64,000 nt of DNA from an uncultured Flavobacteriaceae bacterium (GCA_947494715.1 CANLWG010000017.1:62001-126000); one strand, 5' to 3'; counted from the stretch's first letter, positions 34,591 to 45,921 are shown. The notes: generated from the letters alone by a model not told the origin. Numbers and translations: made by a program.

Positions 34591-35709
34591 TTGTATCGGA
34601 TTTCTGGATTTGGAATCATTCTGACGTATATTTCTAGCATTGGTTTTATGTTTTCCCAAAATTTGGTAAAAAACCCAAGTTTTGAGGCCTATATCAATTG
34701 TCCTAAGCGATTGGGTAATTTCAACGATGACGTCTCATCTTGGTCTACTCCCTCAAAAGGCTCTACGGATTATTTTAATGGCTGTAGTACGGCCATGGGA
34801 ACGCCCAAGAATTTCAATGGTGATCAACCTGCAGATTTTGGTAAAGGCTATGCAGGGTTGTACGTATATGCCCCAGAGGATTATCGGGAATATCTCCAAG
34901 GAGAGCTTTCACAGACTTTGGAATCCGGAAGGACGTATCGCATTTCATTTTATATAAGCTTGGCAGAACAATCGGACTTTGCCGTAAAGGAATTTGGTGT
35001 GGTGTTCTCCAAGGGTAAATTAAACTTTACAACAAAAAGGGAACTTTCAAAAGGACTACTCTATAAGAATAAGGAAAACAAGTATCATACTTTGGAAATC
35101 GGTTATGCCGATTTTTATTCAGATACCCAGGATTGGGTCTTGGTGTATACCGAGTTTGTAGCCAAAGGATGGGAAAGATTTATGACTATCGGAAACTTTA
35201 AGAACAATGCCCGTACCCGATTGTTCAAAACCAAACGCAGTGCCCAAAAGGGGGCCTATTATTATATAGATATGGTGAAAGTTGAATCCACCGAAAAAAT
35301 GGACACGGAAGGGCATTTTGCGAACAAGGACCTTGAAGATAAAATGGAAGGTATTGAATTGGATCAAATCCATTTTTTTGAAAATGTGCTTTTTGAGTTT
35401 GACAGGTTCCAATTGTTGGATAGTGAAAAAGTGGAGCTACGGAAAATTTTCCAATATCTGGAAAATGATACTGCCCTCAAAATACATATTCACGGACATA
35501 CGGATACCATAGGTTCCATAGCCTACAATCAAAACTTATCCAAGGAAAGAGCAAAATCCGTAGCGGATTATCTCATGCATCTAGGGTTGCCCAAGAAAAG
35601 AATCTTGTGGCGAGGGCATGGTGGGACAAAACCTATTGCTGATAATACCACCGAAACGGGGCGTGGACAAAACCGACGGGTGGAGTTCGTGATTTCTAAG
35701 CAAGAATAA
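34591..35709 (+). CDS. OmpA-family outer-membrane protein
   Basis: About 372 residues. The likely start is TTG at 34591, as no ATG precedes the signal peptide (FGIILTYISSIGFMFSQ) in frame. The N-terminal 220 residues form a jelly-roll-like beta domain (NLVKNPSFEAYINCPK at its start). The C-terminal 110 residues are the OmpA peptidoglycan-binding domain with IHGHTDTIGSIAYNQNLSKERAKSVADYL and the closing GRGQNRRVEFVI. It probably tethers the outer membrane or surface structures to peptidoglycan. Confidence 0.85.
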   Translation: MYRISGFGIILTYISSIGFMFSQNLVKNPSFEAYINCPKRLGNFNDDVSSWSTPSKGSTDYFNGCSTAMGTPKNFNGDQPADFGKGYAGLYVYAPEDYREYLQGELSQTLESGRTYRISFYISLAEQSDFAVKEFGVVFSKGKLNFTTKRELSKGLLYKNKENKYHTLEIGYADFYSDTQDWVLVYTEFVAKGWERFMTIGNFKNNARTRLFKTKRSAQKGAYYYIDMVKVESTEKMDTEGHFANKDLEDKMEGIELDQIHFFENVLFEFDRFQLLDSEKVELRKIFQYLENDTALKIHIHGHTDTIGSIAYNQNLSKERAKSVADYLMHLGLPKKRILWRGHGGTKPIADNTTETGRGQNRRVEFVISKQE

Positions 35710-35770
35710 TCTTGTATACGTTTTTATTTGGTTGTAAACTCCGTACTTTGTACAAAATCAGAAAATAGTT

Positions 35771-36520
35771 ATGGATGTAAAACTGGCCGTATTAATAGAT
35801 GGTGACAATATACCTGCTGGGTATGTCAAGGAAATGATGGAGGAAATCGCAAAATACGGGAATCCTACGATTAAGCGTATTTATGGGGATTGGACCAATC
35901 CCCGGTTGGGAAAATGGAAAAACGTACTTCTTGAAAATGCAATTACCCCCATTCAGCAATATGGATATACTACGGGAAAGAATGCAACGGATTCTGCCAT
36001 GATAATCGATGCTATGGATATTCTATATTCGGGCAAGGTTAACGGATTTTGTCTGGTAAGTAGCGATAGCGATTTTACACGTTTGGCCACTAGGCTTCGC
36101 GAAGCGGGAATGCAAGTATTCGGAATTGGCGAAAAGAAAACACCCGACCCCTTTATTGTAGCCTGCGATCGTTTCATTTATCTCGAAATCTTAAAGGATC
36201 CATCCGAAGAAGATTCCCCAGATGCTACAACCCGAAAGACCAAATCCAAAAGCAATTTGGATAAAATTGGCCCCAAAGTAATCAAACTAATATCGACCAC
36301 CATAGATGATGTGGCCGATGATGATGGCTGGGCCTTTTTAGGTGATGTGGGCAGTTTGCTCCAAAAAAAACAGCCCAATTTCGATTCACGGAACTATGGT
36401 TTCCAAAAGCTAACTCCGTTAATAGCGTCATTGCCCAATTTTGAAGTAGAACGCCGTGAAGATTCACGCGGTAAAAAGAAATTGATTTATGTTAAGATCA
36501 AGAAGAAAGGAAGATTTTGA
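35771..36520 (+). CDS. NYN-domain (LabA/DUF88-like) protein with OST-HTH-like C-terminus
   Basis: A 249-residue cytoplasmic protein. Residues 1-135 form a PIN-like NYN nuclease domain with the acidic triad pattern: LIDGDNIP, then NATDSAMIIDAMDILYSGKVNGFCLVSSDSDFTRLATRLREAGMQVFGIG. The C-terminal 80 residues (VIKLISTTIDDVADDDGWAFLGDVGSLLQKKQPNFDSRNYGFQKLTPLIAS) look like an OST-HTH/LOTUS RNA-binding domain. RNA processing or decay is likely. The next gene starts within a few bases of its stop. Confidence 0.85.
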   Translation: MDVKLAVLIDGDNIPAGYVKEMMEEIAKYGNPTIKRIYGDWTNPRLGKWKNVLLENAITPIQQYGYTTGKNATDSAMIIDAMDILYSGKVNGFCLVSSDSDFTRLATRLREAGMQVFGIGEKKTPDPFIVACDRFIYLEILKDPSEEDSPDATTRKTKSKSNLDKIGPKVIKLISTTIDDVADDDGWAFLGDVGSLLQKKQPNFDSRNYGFQKLTPLIASLPNFEVERREDSRGKKKLIYVKIKKKGRF

Positions 36521-36528
36521 GTGGAAAA

Positions 36529-37242
36529 ATGGGATTCATGATATGGTATAAATTGAGTTCCTTTTCATTTGAAGTTATTCTGTTCTTCATGTTGATGACG
36601 GCGATAGTAAGCTGTAGAGAAAATACGAGGCCGGATTTAAATGTACCTGAAATTGAAAAGGAAGCAACAGAAATCAATACCAGAGCAAAGCATCTGATAC
36701 ATGATTATCCATCAACTTTCAGCGATGGTGATATTAATGTTGTTGTAGAGATACCCACAGGGACCTTAGAGAAATATGAAGTGAATAAGAATAGCGGGAA
36801 CCTTCAGTTGGAAGTAATCAATGGCAATCCAAGAATCATTGATTACTTAGGTTACCCCGGGAACTATGGTATGATTCCCCGAACACTTCTACCAAAAGAA
36901 TTAGGGGGAGATGGAGATCCTTTGGATGTCATAGTTCTAGGACCACCAGTGGAACGTGCAAGCTTGTTAAAATGTAAGTTGATAGGAGTACTTTATTTAT
37001 TGGACGGTGGGGAACAAGATGACAAGCTTATTGCAATATCCAAGGAATCCTTATTATATGATGTAGACAGTTTGGAGGATTTGAATAGTACATATCCGGG
37101 GATTCTTGAAATCATAAGAACATGGTTTACCCATTACAAAGGTATGGGTAAAATAGAATCTAAAGGTTTTGGAAACCTGAAGGAGGCTCAGGCTATTTTG
37201 AATTTAGCAATTGACGCTTATAAACCAGTGGTAGTAAATTAA
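36529..37242 (+). CDS. Inorganic diphosphatase with lipoprotein signal
   Basis: About 237 residues from the ATG at 36529 (36538 is an alternative). A hydrophobic stretch ends in AIVSC, a lipobox, so the enzyme is probably lipid-anchored in the envelope rather than cytosolic. The catalytic domain keeps every family I residue I can place: EIP, KYE, YPGNYG, GDGDPLDV, the LDGGEQDDKL group and HYK. Hydrolysis of pyrophosphate is therefore expected. The usual cytosolic enzyme has no such N-terminal extension. It starts about 10 bases after the NYN gene. Confidence 0.85.
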   Translation: MGFMIWYKLSSFSFEVILFFMLMTAIVSCRENTRPDLNVPEIEKEATEINTRAKHLIHDYPSTFSDGDINVVVEIPTGTLEKYEVNKNSGNLQLEVINGNPRIIDYLGYPGNYGMIPRTLLPKELGGDGDPLDVIVLGPPVERASLLKCKLIGVLYLLDGGEQDDKLIAISKESLLYDVDSLEDLNSTYPGILEIIRTWFTHYKGMGKIESKGFGNLKEAQAILNLAIDAYKPVVVN

Positions 37243-37329
37243 CAGTACTACAAAAGACAACTTTAAGTTTTGATAAATGTTTAGTTTGCTTACTTTTATA
37301 TCAATCTATATCACTGAAAAACAAAGGTT

Positions 37330-37761
37330 ATGAAATTACCATTCAAAAAGTTTCAATTTTTATTTGTTGCGGTCATGATCTATGGGGGGTCAATACAAAT
37401 TACCATTTCTAATGGACATCCCGAAACCTTAGGCTTAATTCAAGATTCTTATGAAATATTTGATGATTTGGTAGGAGGTTGGGAATATACTGCCCAAGGT
37501 GCTCCAGAAGGCTACGATAAAGGTCTTTTGTTGATTGTTGGACAAGATGGCAAGTACCAAGTCCAGGTACAGACAGGTGCAGGAACCTTTGTCGGGGAGA
37601 ATGTCACCGTAAAAAAGAACACCATTAGCTTCTCCTTAATGATAGAAGGGGGACTGGTTACGGTTAACTTGACGGCCGAAGGAAGTAAAATTTCTGGAAA
37701 GAGTTCTTCCTCAGAAGGAGATTACGTTATAGAGGGCGTGAAAAGTATTTCGCCGGAATAA
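37330..37761 (+). CDS. Secreted hypothetical protein, 143 residues
   Basis: A signal-peptide-like N-terminus (FKKFQFLFVAVMIYGGS) is followed by a small beta-rich domain with DDLVGGWEYTAQGAPEGYDKGLLLI and GEGDYVIEG-type strands. This looks like a lipocalin-like or 'DUF-type' fold that reports a stability contribution. I cannot assign a function. It follows the pyrophosphatase after 87 bases on the same strand. Confidence 0.65.
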   Translation: MKLPFKKFQFLFVAVMIYGGSIQITISNGHPETLGLIQDSYEIFDDLVGGWEYTAQGAPEGYDKGLLLIVGQDGKYQVQVQTGAGTFVGENVTVKKNTISFSLMIEGGLVTVNLTAEGSKISGKSSSSEGDYVIEGVKSISPE

Positions 37762-37925
37762 ACCGATCTTCATTCCCTCCAAATACAATTGAATAAGCCC
37801 TGACTCTCCATTTTTTTCTACTTAAGGTATTGGATTTAAAATCGATTCCCCCTTAAAAAATAGTTTGGGCCACCACCCGAACATATATCCGTTTTTTGCT
37901 TTGACTAAAATTTAAGTAGAGCACT

Positions 37926-39557
37926 ATGAAAAAATTGATATGGTTATTGGTGTTGATGCTACCCAGTTGCGAACTGCTAAAGGAAAAAGTAGATTTTGTA
38001 ATCTTGAATGCCAATGTGTATAGGGTTGATGACAATTTTTCCAAGGCAGAGGCTTTTGCCGTGAATAAAGGAAAATTTGTGGCAATTGGAAGTACGGACG
38101 AAATCCAAGGAAAATATACATCGGATGCAATTATAGATGCTGACGGGCGCACAATTATCCCGGGAATTATTGACGCCCATTGCCATTTCTATGGCCTTGG
38201 AATGAATCAACAGGTGGCTGATTTATCCGGGACCAAAAGTTATAAAGAGGTTTTGGAACGCGTATCGGCATTTCAAAACAAAAATCCTAAGGATTTTATT
38301 TTTGGTAGGGGTTGGGACCAGAATGATTGGGAGGTCAAGGAATTTCCGACCAAGAAGCAGCTGGATACCCTATTTCCAAATACCCCAGTTGCTCTTAGAA
38401 GAATAGATGGTCACGCTTTGTTGGTCAACCAAAAAGCTTTGGACATGGCCGGAATTGATTGGAGCACCAAAGTAGATGGAGGGGAGATTGTTAAAAAATG
38501 GAATAGTGAAATTCAAGGTATAACCGGGATTTTAATTGACAACCCCATGCGCCTTATCGATTCAATAGTTCCGCCACCGACCTTGGAAACAAAGATTCAA
38601 GCTTTAAAGGATGCCGAACAGATTTGTTTTACCAATGGTCTTACCACCGTAAACGATGCGGGCCTTGATCGTGAAATCATAGAGCTTATAGATAGTTTGC
38701 AACAGGTCGGGGAACTTTCCATTCGGATTTATGCTATGATAAGCAATACTCCGGAAAACCTGGATTATTATTTGTATCGGGCACCTTTTAAGACCGATAG
38801 ATTAAATGTCCGCTCAGTAAAAGTTTACGGCGATGGAGCCTTAGGTTCAAGAGGTGCAGTATTAAAACAGCCCTATTCGGATTTGCCGGGGCATTATGGA
38901 GCCATGGTGACCCCAGTTGAGGAAATTGAGGATTTGGTGAGGCGAATCGCCATTTCGGAATATCAAATGAATACACATGCCATAGGTGACTCGGCCAATG
39001 CAGTAGTACTTAGATCCTACAAAAAGTTTCTTCAGGGAGAAGAGGACAGGCGTTGGAAAATAGAGCATGCCCAAGTTTTGGATTCCATGGATTTTGATTA
39101 TTTTGAGGATGGCATCATTCCTTCTGTGCAACCCACTCATGCCACGAGTGACATGTATTGGGCAGAGGAGCGTTTGGGCAGAGAACGTATTCCTGGGGCC
39201 TATGCTTTCAAAACCTTGCTGGATAAGGCCGGATTGGTAGCTTTGGGAACCGACTTTCCCGTAGAAAAAGTAAATCCCTTCTTGACCTTTTATGCGGCGG
39301 TGGCCCGCAAAGATCTTGACGATTACCCGGAAGGAGGTTTTCAGATCAAAGATGCCCTTTCCAGGGAGGAGGCTCTACGCGGAATGACCATCTGGGCGGC
39401 TTACTCCAATTTTGAAGAAAAAGAAAAGGGAAGTATTGAGGTTGGCAAGTTTGCTGATTTTGTAATACTTAGTGACGATATTATGAAGGTTCCGCTGGAA
39501 CAAATTCCCAATCTTAGGGCAGAGCAGACTTTCATTGCCGGAGAAATAGCAGAGTAA
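37926..39557 (+). CDS. Amidohydrolase-family lipoprotein (YtcJ-like)
   Basis: A 543-residue protein with a lipoprotein signal (KKLIWLLVLMLPSC). It is an amidohydrolase of the amidohydrolase_3/YtcJ type: VDFVILNANVYRVDD..., the metal motif GIIDAHCHFYGLGM, a later DGHALLVN, a YGDGALGSRGA stretch and TDFPVEKVNPFLTFYAAV near the C-terminus. Members hydrolyse cyclic amides, esters or carbamates using divalent metals, with the substrate unknown here. It is probably periplasmic. Single gene with a terminator region after it. Confidence 0.85.
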   Translation: MKKLIWLLVLMLPSCELLKEKVDFVILNANVYRVDDNFSKAEAFAVNKGKFVAIGSTDEIQGKYTSDAIIDADGRTIIPGIIDAHCHFYGLGMNQQVADLSGTKSYKEVLERVSAFQNKNPKDFIFGRGWDQNDWEVKEFPTKKQLDTLFPNTPVALRRIDGHALLVNQKALDMAGIDWSTKVDGGEIVKKWNSEIQGITGILIDNPMRLIDSIVPPPTLETKIQALKDAEQICFTNGLTTVNDAGLDREIIELIDSLQQVGELSIRIYAMISNTPENLDYYLYRAPFKTDRLNVRSVKVYGDGALGSRGAVLKQPYSDLPGHYGAMVTPVEEIEDLVRRIAISEYQMNTHAIGDSANAVVLRSYKKFLQGEEDRRWKIEHAQVLDSMDFDYFEDGIIPSVQPTHATSDMYWAEERLGRERIPGAYAFKTLLDKAGLVALGTDFPVEKVNPFLTFYAAVARKDLDDYPEGGFQIKDALSREEALRGMTIWAAYSNFEEKEKGSIEVGKFADFVILSDDIMKVPLEQIPNLRAEQTFIAGEIAE

Positions 39558-39619
39558 AAGTGTTAATTTATCCTATGGCATTACAAAGGAGAACACTATC
39601 AGTGTTAATGGACATCAAC

Positions 39620-39651
39620 AAAAAAACCCGGAGAAGAAAAGCTCCGGGTCT
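39620..39651 (-). terminator. Terminator of the DUF2911 gene
   Basis: On the minus strand ACCCGGAG and CTCCGGGT pair around an 8-base loop and are followed by a T-run (read as the A-run at 39620-39625). It lies 20 bases after the stop of the DUF2911 gene. Confidence 0.75.
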
Positions 39652-39670
39652 CATATTACGTATGTAAATT

Positions 39671-40210
39671 TTATAAGGTTATCGGTACCGCCACTCGTGT
39701 TTTGTCCCAACCCATAACCATATGTGCGCCATTATCCACTTCCTTGAAGGCTACCGAGAAGGCATCCAGAGAGGTACTGTCTGTACTTGCGGAAACAGTA
39801 ACCCTGGCAACATCGGCAGATTCATTATAGGAATAGGCACCCCACTGATTCAGGTTGCTGTTAAGTACCACGGTCCATTTATCCTTGCCAGGAATTGTAA
39901 ATAGAGAATAAGTGCCAGCTGAGATAGCCTTTCCACCAAAGTTTACATCCTTATAAAAAGTGATTTCGGCGGCCTCATTGGCCCCTGTACGCCAAACTTT
40001 ACCAGCTGGGGCAAGTTCGGATAGGGAGCGACCTTTTAATTGAGGACGGCTATAAACAACTCGTACCGCCTTTTCGGAAACCTTATAACTGGAAGGGTAA
40101 GCGGCCATATCCATTGGGCTTTTATCGAGTCCGTCAAATTTCTGGGCCGAAGCCTCGGAGGAAAATACAATTGCCAATACCAAAAGGGCAAGAGAGCATA
40201 ATTTTTTCAT
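39671..40210 (-). CDS. DUF2911-family secreted protein
   Basis: A 179-residue protein with a signal peptide (LCSLALLVLAIVFSSEASAQ). The mature part carries RVVYSRPQLKGRSLSELAPAGKVWRTGANEAAEITFYKDVNFGGKAISAGTYSLFTIPG, which is the DUF2911 family hallmark. The family is widespread in Bacteroidota and has no known function. It is convergent with the amidohydrolase and divergent from asnB. Confidence 0.88.
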   Translation of the reverse strand: MKKLCSLALLVLAIVFSSEASAQKFDGLDKSPMDMAAYPSSYKVSEKAVRVVYSRPQLKGRSLSELAPAGKVWRTGANEAAEITFYKDVNFGGKAISAGTYSLFTIPGKDKWTVVLNSNLNQWGAYSYNESADVARVTVSASTDSTSLDAFSVAFKEVDNGAHMVMGWDKTRVAVPITL

Positions 40211-40454
40211 AATTTGTTTTTGTTTTTAGTGTGTTCAAAGCTAGTTAGTAATCCAATCAAAGACTTATAAAAAGTCGTTAAAATTTGTACAGCTTACAGA
40301 GTGTTCCATTTTCCTTCAATATTATAAAAAATAGTTACAATATTTATATAAAATGGCAAATAAAATTATTAATTAATAGCTAAAAAGGATTTATTGTTTA
40401 TTGTTGAAAACATAATATGCATCTTTGCCTTTAAATTGATATAATTGATTTGAT

Positions 40455-42125
40455 ATGTGTGGAATTGTTTGTGCGTTTGATGTGAAGGAAAGTACCGATG
40501 CTTTGAGACCCCAGCTCTTGGAAATGTCAAAAAAGGTAAGGCATAGGGGACCGGATTGGAGTGGTATCTACGCAGATGATAAGGCCATTTTGGCCCATGA
40601 GAGATTGGCGATTGTAGATCCGGTTTCCGGTAAACAGCCCTTGTTCAGTGCAGATGGCAAACTGATTTTGGCTGCCAACGGAGAAATATATAACCATAGG
40701 GAATTGAGAAAGCAATTTGAGGGCAAATACGATTTCCAGACCCAATCTGATTGTGAGGTCATTTTGGCTTTGTACCAAAAGAAGGGCACCGAGTTTTTGG
40801 ATGAGATGAACGGTATTTTTGGTTTTGCTATTTACGATGCAGAGAAAGAGGAATATTTTGTAGCCAGAGATCATATGGGAATTATTCCATTATATATGGG
40901 CTGGGATCAGAACGGCACCTTTTATGTCGCATCCGAGTTAAAGGCCTTGGAAGGCACATGTACCAAAATAGAACTTTTTCCTCCCGGCCATTATTTACAT
41001 AGCAAGGATGGGGAACTAAAAAGATGGTATACCCGGGATTGGATGGAGTACGATGCGGTAAAGGAAAATGAGACCAGTATCAAGGAAATCCAAGAAGCCT
41101 TAGAAGCGGCGGTCCATCGCCAATTGATGTCGGATGTTCCATATGGGGTACTGCTGTCCGGTGGTTTGGATTCCTCTGTCACTTCCGCCGTTGCCAAAAA
41201 ATATGCCCAAAAACGTATAGAATCGGATGATACCACGGAGGCCTGGTGGCCCCAATTGCATTCATTTTCGGTGGGATTGGAAGGCTCCCCCGATTTGGCG
41301 GCCGCCCAAAAGGTAGCCGATCATATTAGAACGGTGCATCATGAAATAAAATTTACGATCCAAGAAGGATTGGATGCCATTAAGGATGTTATCTACAATT
41401 TGGAAACGTATGATATTACCACCATACGGGCCTCCACACCAATGTACCTTATGGCAAGGGTTATAAAATCCATGGGAATAAAAATGGTCTTGTCCGGTGA
41501 GGGTGCCGATGAGCTTTTTGGCGGCTACCTGTACTTTCATAAGGCACCAAGCCCAAAGGATTTTCACGAGGAAACGGTTCGAAAACTGGATAAATTACAC
41601 ATGTACGATTGTCTCAGGGCCAACAAATCTTTGGCGGCCTGGGGTATCGAAGGGCGAGTACCATTTTTGGATAAGGAGTTTATGGATGTGGCTATGCGCA
41701 TCAACCCCAAGGATAAAATGATCAATGGAGAACGAATGGAAAAATGGGTGGTCCGTAAAGCTTTTGAAGACTATTTGCCGGAAAGTGTGACATGGAGACA
41801 AAAAGAACAGTTTTCCGATGGGGTGGGTTATAGTTGGATCGATACCTTAAAAGAATTAGTGGAGGAAAAAGTTTCCGATGAGCAGTTGGCCAATGCCAAG
41901 TTCCGGTTCCCTTTGCAAACCCCTACAACGAAGGAGGAGTTTTATTATCGGTCCATTTTTGAAGGGCATTTTCCCTCGGATGCCGCGGCGTTATGTGTTC
42001 CGCAGGAACCATCGGTCGCCTGTAGCACCAAGATTGCCCTGGAATGGGATGAGGCATTTAGGAATATGAACGACCCCTCGGGGAGGGCGGTAGCCAATGT
42101 ACACGACGACGCGTACGTAAAATGA
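40455..42125 (+). CDS. asnB: Asparagine synthase (glutamine-hydrolysing)
   Basis: A 556-residue class II enzyme, close to the family's usual 554. After Met removal the protein starts with Cys (CGIVCAFD), the glutaminase nucleophile. The N-terminal domain has RHRGPDWSG and LAHERLAIVD. The C-terminal synthetase domain has the ATP pyrophosphatase loop SGGLDSS, then GEGADELFGGY. It converts aspartate, glutamine and ATP to asparagine. It is a single gene with two hairpin terminators after it. Confidence 0.95.
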   Translation: MCGIVCAFDVKESTDALRPQLLEMSKKVRHRGPDWSGIYADDKAILAHERLAIVDPVSGKQPLFSADGKLILAANGEIYNHRELRKQFEGKYDFQTQSDCEVILALYQKKGTEFLDEMNGIFGFAIYDAEKEEYFVARDHMGIIPLYMGWDQNGTFYVASELKALEGTCTKIELFPPGHYLHSKDGELKRWYTRDWMEYDAVKENETSIKEIQEALEAAVHRQLMSDVPYGVLLSGGLDSSVTSAVAKKYAQKRIESDDTTEAWWPQLHSFSVGLEGSPDLAAAQKVADHIRTVHHEIKFTIQEGLDAIKDVIYNLETYDITTIRASTPMYLMARVIKSMGIKMVLSGEGADELFGGYLYFHKAPSPKDFHEETVRKLDKLHMYDCLRANKSLAAWGIEGRVPFLDKEFMDVAMRINPKDKMINGERMEKWVVRKAFEDYLPESVTWRQKEQFSDGVGYSWIDTLKELVEEKVSDEQLANAKFRFPLQTPTTKEEFYYRSIFEGHFPSDAAALCVPQEPSVACSTKIALEWDEAFRNMNDPSGRAVANVHDDAYVK

Positions 42126-42220
42126 AATTTATGGAATTCCTCGCCTAAAGAGGCTGTTGATGGTCTTTGATTAAAAACATGGTATTTGTGTCATAGACCC
42201 AACAAACATAGTTCTGTTTT

Positions 42221-42252
42221 GCCCATCAGCCGTGATGGGGCTCAGTTTTTTA
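42221..42252 (+). terminator. asnB terminator 1
   Basis: GCCCATCA and TGATGGGGC pair and are followed by TTTTTTATTTT, a typical intrinsic terminator. Confidence 0.7.
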
Positions 42253-42267
42253 TTTTAATTAGTCCTT

Positions 42268-42290
42268 AACCCCGCCTTAGGCGGGGTTTT
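42268..42290 (+). terminator. asnB terminator 2
   Basis: CCCCGCC and GGCGGGG pair around TTA and are followed by TTTT. It is 96 bases 5' of the start of the third repeat unit, so it insulates the tandem repeat from asnB transcription. Confidence 0.75.
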
Positions 42291-42300
42291 GTTAATGAGG

Positions 42301-42499
42301 CCCAAGTTTTGGAAAAACTTGTTGGCCGAATTAACCCTGAGCTTGCCGAAGGGTCCGTTCTAAGCTGCCCCCTGTCCATGGCCCAAGTTTTGGAAAAACT
42401 TGTTGGCCGAATTAACCCCGAGCTTGCCGAAGGGTCCGTTCTAAGCTGCCCCCTGTCCGTGGTCCAAGTTTTGGAAAAACTTGCCGACCGAATTAACCC
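42301..42499 (+). repeat. 81-bp tandem repeat, two and a half units
   Basis: Units start at 42301, 42382 and 42463. The first two are nearly identical over 81 bases; the third is cut after about 37 bases and has changes (GCCGACCG for GTTGGCCG). Each unit begins with CCCAAGTTTTGGAAAAACTT and holds GAGCTTGCCGAAGGG, a core common between genes in flavobacteria. The unit length is 27 codons and the frames stay open on both strands, but there is no gene evidence. Confidence 0.85.
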
Positions 42500-42691
42500 T
42501 GAGAGAGCGTCATATTTGCAAAGTAGAAAGGGTAAATTGGTCAACTTCAATTTTGATTTTTCGAACCTCTATTTTTTGATAAAAAATCAATCTAAATAGT
42601 GCAGCCAAAAGCGCTAATATTTTCCACAATTTTTGTTGATAACTTAGATGCTTTGAAGGGAGTAAAACACTATATTCCATGGGGTATTCCG

Positions 42692-42699
42692 TATATTTG
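42692..42699 (+). promoter_or_regulatory. gyrB -7 promoter box
   Basis: TATATTTG matches the Bacteroidota -7 consensus TAnnTTTG exactly. No TTTG is visible at the normal -33 distance, so the promoter could depend on an activator or on DNA topology. The leader to the gyrB start would be about 140 bases. Confidence 0.45.
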
Positions 42700-42767
42700 T
42701 AAGATTGCAAAAATTGAATGGGAACAAGCCTTTGGGAAAAGTAAATATCTACTGATTTTCATAGGTG

Positions 42768-42783
42768 CCCGATAGTTATCGGG
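42768..42783. repeat. Hairpin in gyrB leader
   Basis: CCCGATAGTTATCGGG forms a 7-base-pair stem with a 2-base loop. CCCGATAGNTATCGGG-type elements recur between genes in flavobacteria. It lies in the 5' leader of gyrB, 60 bases before the start. Confidence 0.55.
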
Positions 42784-42824
42784 AACATCTGTACGGCAAA
42801 AAATATTTAAGTACGAACGGATGA

Positions 42825-44783
<1,959 letters not shown>

Positions 44784-44802
44784 GAATTGCCACTTCACAA
44801 CA

Positions 44803-44832
44803 AAAACCCTGACAGTTACGTCAGGGTTTTTT
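44803..44832 (+). terminator. gyrB terminator
   Basis: AAACCCTGAC and GTCAGGGTTT pair around AGTTAC and end in a T-run. It lies 20 bases after the gyrB stop. Confidence 0.85.
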
Positions 44833-44854
44833 AGTTTTAGGGAAAAATCATACA

Positions 44855-45871
44855 ATGAAAACTGTAGTTTCCTTATTTCTAGTCCTTTTCGGGTTTCAAA
44901 TAATCCTTTCACAGTCCAATATCAATGATCTATTGGCCGCCGGTCTGGAGGATGCTGAACGGTATACGAATGACTACCTGGCACCAGTTTCCGAAGGGGC
45001 GATGCACAGCATCTCCAACGGGTGGTATAACTCGGGAGAATCCAAACCCTTGGGCGGATTCGAAATTTCAATTATTGGTAATGTGTCATCTTTCAAGAAT
45101 AAGGATGATAAAAAGGCATTTACCTTAAACACGGCCGATTATGAAAACCTTCAATTTGTGGATGGTAGCACGGCAAGACCCGTTTCAACAGCATTGGGCG
45201 ATCTAGAGGGTATTCGAGTCTTCGTGGAGGCAGAAATAGCCCCGGGCATAACAGAACGCGAAGAGTTCGAATTGCCTTCCGGCCTTGCTTCCGAGGACAT
45301 CAATGTTATTCCTTCGGCTTTTTTGCAAGCAAGCGTAGGACTGTTTAAAGGAACGGAGATAAAAGCTCGTTTTTTTCCAAAAATCAATACGGATGATATC
45401 GCTGCAGGTTTATATGGTTTTGGCATTCAGCATGAATTTACAAGTCATTTACCTGCAGAAAAACTATTTCCCTTGGCCATTTCCGGTGTAATTGGATACA
45501 CCCATTTGGACGCTACCTATGATTTTAGTACCACGGATATCATTGCCGGTCAAAACCAAAGAATAGATGTGGTCATGAATACCTGGGTCTTCCAGGCCGT
45601 TGCCTCTACCAAACTTCCCGTTATCAACTTTTACGGGGGAATAGGATATATGACCGGTAAATCCTCTACAGATATTTTAGGGACCTACATAGTACAATCC
45701 GGACCCTTCCAGCAGACCTATACCGATCCTTTTTCGGTTGATCAGGATGCCAGTGGGGTACGGGCCAACATCGGGACAAAATTAAAACTGGGATTCTTTA
45801 GGTTGAACGTTGACTATACCTTGGCCGAATTCAATAATCTGACCGTAGGCATAAATTTTGGTTTTAGATAA
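44855..45871 (+). CDS. DUF6588-family outer-membrane-like protein
   Basis: A 338-residue protein with a signal peptide (SLFLVLFGFQIILSQ). The start NINDLLAAGLEDAERYTNDYLAPVSEGAMHSISNGWYNSG and a closing barrel-like region (RLNVDYTLAEFNNLTVGINFGFR, ending Arg-preceded Phe) match DUF6588. I take it as a small outer-membrane barrel. The function is unknown. It ends at a strong two-way terminator. Confidence 0.8.
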   Translation: MKTVVSLFLVLFGFQIILSQSNINDLLAAGLEDAERYTNDYLAPVSEGAMHSISNGWYNSGESKPLGGFEISIIGNVSSFKNKDDKKAFTLNTADYENLQFVDGSTARPVSTALGDLEGIRVFVEAEIAPGITEREEFELPSGLASEDINVIPSAFLQASVGLFKGTEIKARFFPKINTDDIAAGLYGFGIQHEFTSHLPAEKLFPLAISGVIGYTHLDATYDFSTTDIIAGQNQRIDVVMNTWVFQAVASTKLPVINFYGGIGYMTGKSSTDILGTYIVQSGPFQQTYTDPFSVDQDASGVRANIGTKLKLGFFRLNVDYTLAEFNNLTVGINFGFR

Positions 45872-45884
45872 TGGAACATAACAA

Positions 45885-45921
45885 AAAGACCGTTGGCGTA
45901 ATCACTTTACCAACGGTCTTT
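45885..45921. terminator. Two-way terminator
   Basis: AAAGACCGTTGG (45885-45896) and CCAACGGTCTTT (45910-45921) pair perfectly, with A-run and T-run. It serves the DUF6588 gene and the convergent lipoprotein gene. Confidence 0.85.

Noticed and set aside
40367-40378. TATTAATTAATA palindrome upstream of asnB
   Set aside because: It is in a very AT-rich spacer where such short symmetry is expected by chance; no regulator is nearby.
42266-42599. Overlapping open frames of 94-96 codons on both strands in the 81-bp repeat
   Set aside because: They stay open only because the unit is 27 codons long; no start context, domain or homologue-like composition supports a gene.
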